Shown one piece after another: positions 14,470-14,621 of a stretch of 14,621 nucleotides of DNA. The stretch covers positions 1 to 14,621 of the forward strand of contig WGBJ01000093.1 in the NCBI GenBank assembly GCA_015494385.1, written 5' to 3'. This stretch comes from Marinosulfonomonas sp. Its GTDB lineage: Bacteria; Pseudomonadota; Alphaproteobacteria; Rhodobacterales; Rhodobacteraceae. The notes beneath the pieces are model-generated. The model saw nothing but the letters and a program-made list of their open reading frames with translations, was not told where the DNA came from and did not search any database. Position 1 is the first letter of the stretch. The number at the start of each line of letters is the position of its first letter. Made by a program: the position numbers and the translations under genes.

Positions 14470-14621
14470 GGTGTGATTCCACTGTGAATTTGATCTTTGA
14501 CCCGATGGTAAACAGATTACCCAAGGTAAAGGTAGTATGGAATACCATTCCTCGGCATTGTTCCGCCTTTGTTCTTGCTTTTTCATTGGCCTTCTGCGCA
14601 TTTTGCTCTAACCCTTAACAA
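14470..14621. other. Upstream region of the VWA gene
   Basis: This 152-base stretch should hold the VWA promoter. Two short perfect palindromes lie in it: GGTAA-N5-TTACC (14507-14521) and GGAAT-N3-ATTCC (14539-14551). No clear -35/-10 pair was found and no gene start is visible up to the window edge. Confidence 0.4.

Noticed and set aside
14470..14601. A 44-residue N-terminal extension of the VWA protein
   Set aside because: It would bury the signal peptide behind a polar, Arg/Gln-rich segment; the ATG at 14469 gives a standard Sec signal.

Overview
The window looks like a chromosomal segment of an alphaproteobacterium, most likely a Rhodobacterales/Roseobacter-group bacterium. I infer this from the fairly high GC content and the kinds of proteins encoded: an M23 peptidase paired with a bactofilin, an alphaproteobacterial-type E3 with a CLNWGC redox site, a DUF3971/AsmA-like protein followed by queA, and a periplasmic rhodanese. 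I see no insertion sequence, phage gene, tRNA, rRNA or CRISPR array.

Layout. (1) Positions 1-1641, minus strand: a cell-shape/cell-wall operon in which a membrane-anchored M23 (LytM) endopeptidase with a TTG start overlaps a bactofilin by 11 nt; the bactofilin runs off the left edge. (2) 1642-1968 holds no gene. (3) 1969-2619, minus: an exported rhodanese-like protein with a near-perfect 20-bp operator-like palindrome just upstream. (4) 2620-2934: the divergent intergenic region. (5) 2935-9334, plus: a 1112-residue YhdP/AsmA-like envelope protein, queA (stop and start overlap as TAATG), an MFS transporter and a DUF924 protein. (6) 9453-10859, plus: a stand-alone dihydrolipoyl dehydrogenase gene with a good sigma-70-like promoter, ending in two stacked palindromes that separate it from a convergent gene. 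(7) 10927-11289, minus: a small cytoplasmic single-domain rhodanese with its own promoter and palindromic operator. (8) 11398-14469, minus: a 1023-residue exported von Willebrand A protein with eight tandem beta-rich repeats of 84-95 residues.

The most interesting signal is regulatory. Both rhodanese genes, about 8.7 kb apart and belonging to different subfamilies (one periplasmic, one cytoplasmic), carry the same operator architecture, ATTC-N8-GAAT with 7-bp or longer inverted arms, immediately upstream. From memory this is the form of site bound by the ArsR-family persulfide sensors SqrR/BigR. This suggests a sulfide/persulfide-responsive regulon acting in two cell compartments; the regulator itself is not in the window.

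The second notable item is the VWA repeat protein, whose C-terminal repeats keep an exact 270-bp period and a 45-base identical block, a sign of recent internal duplication or gene conversion.
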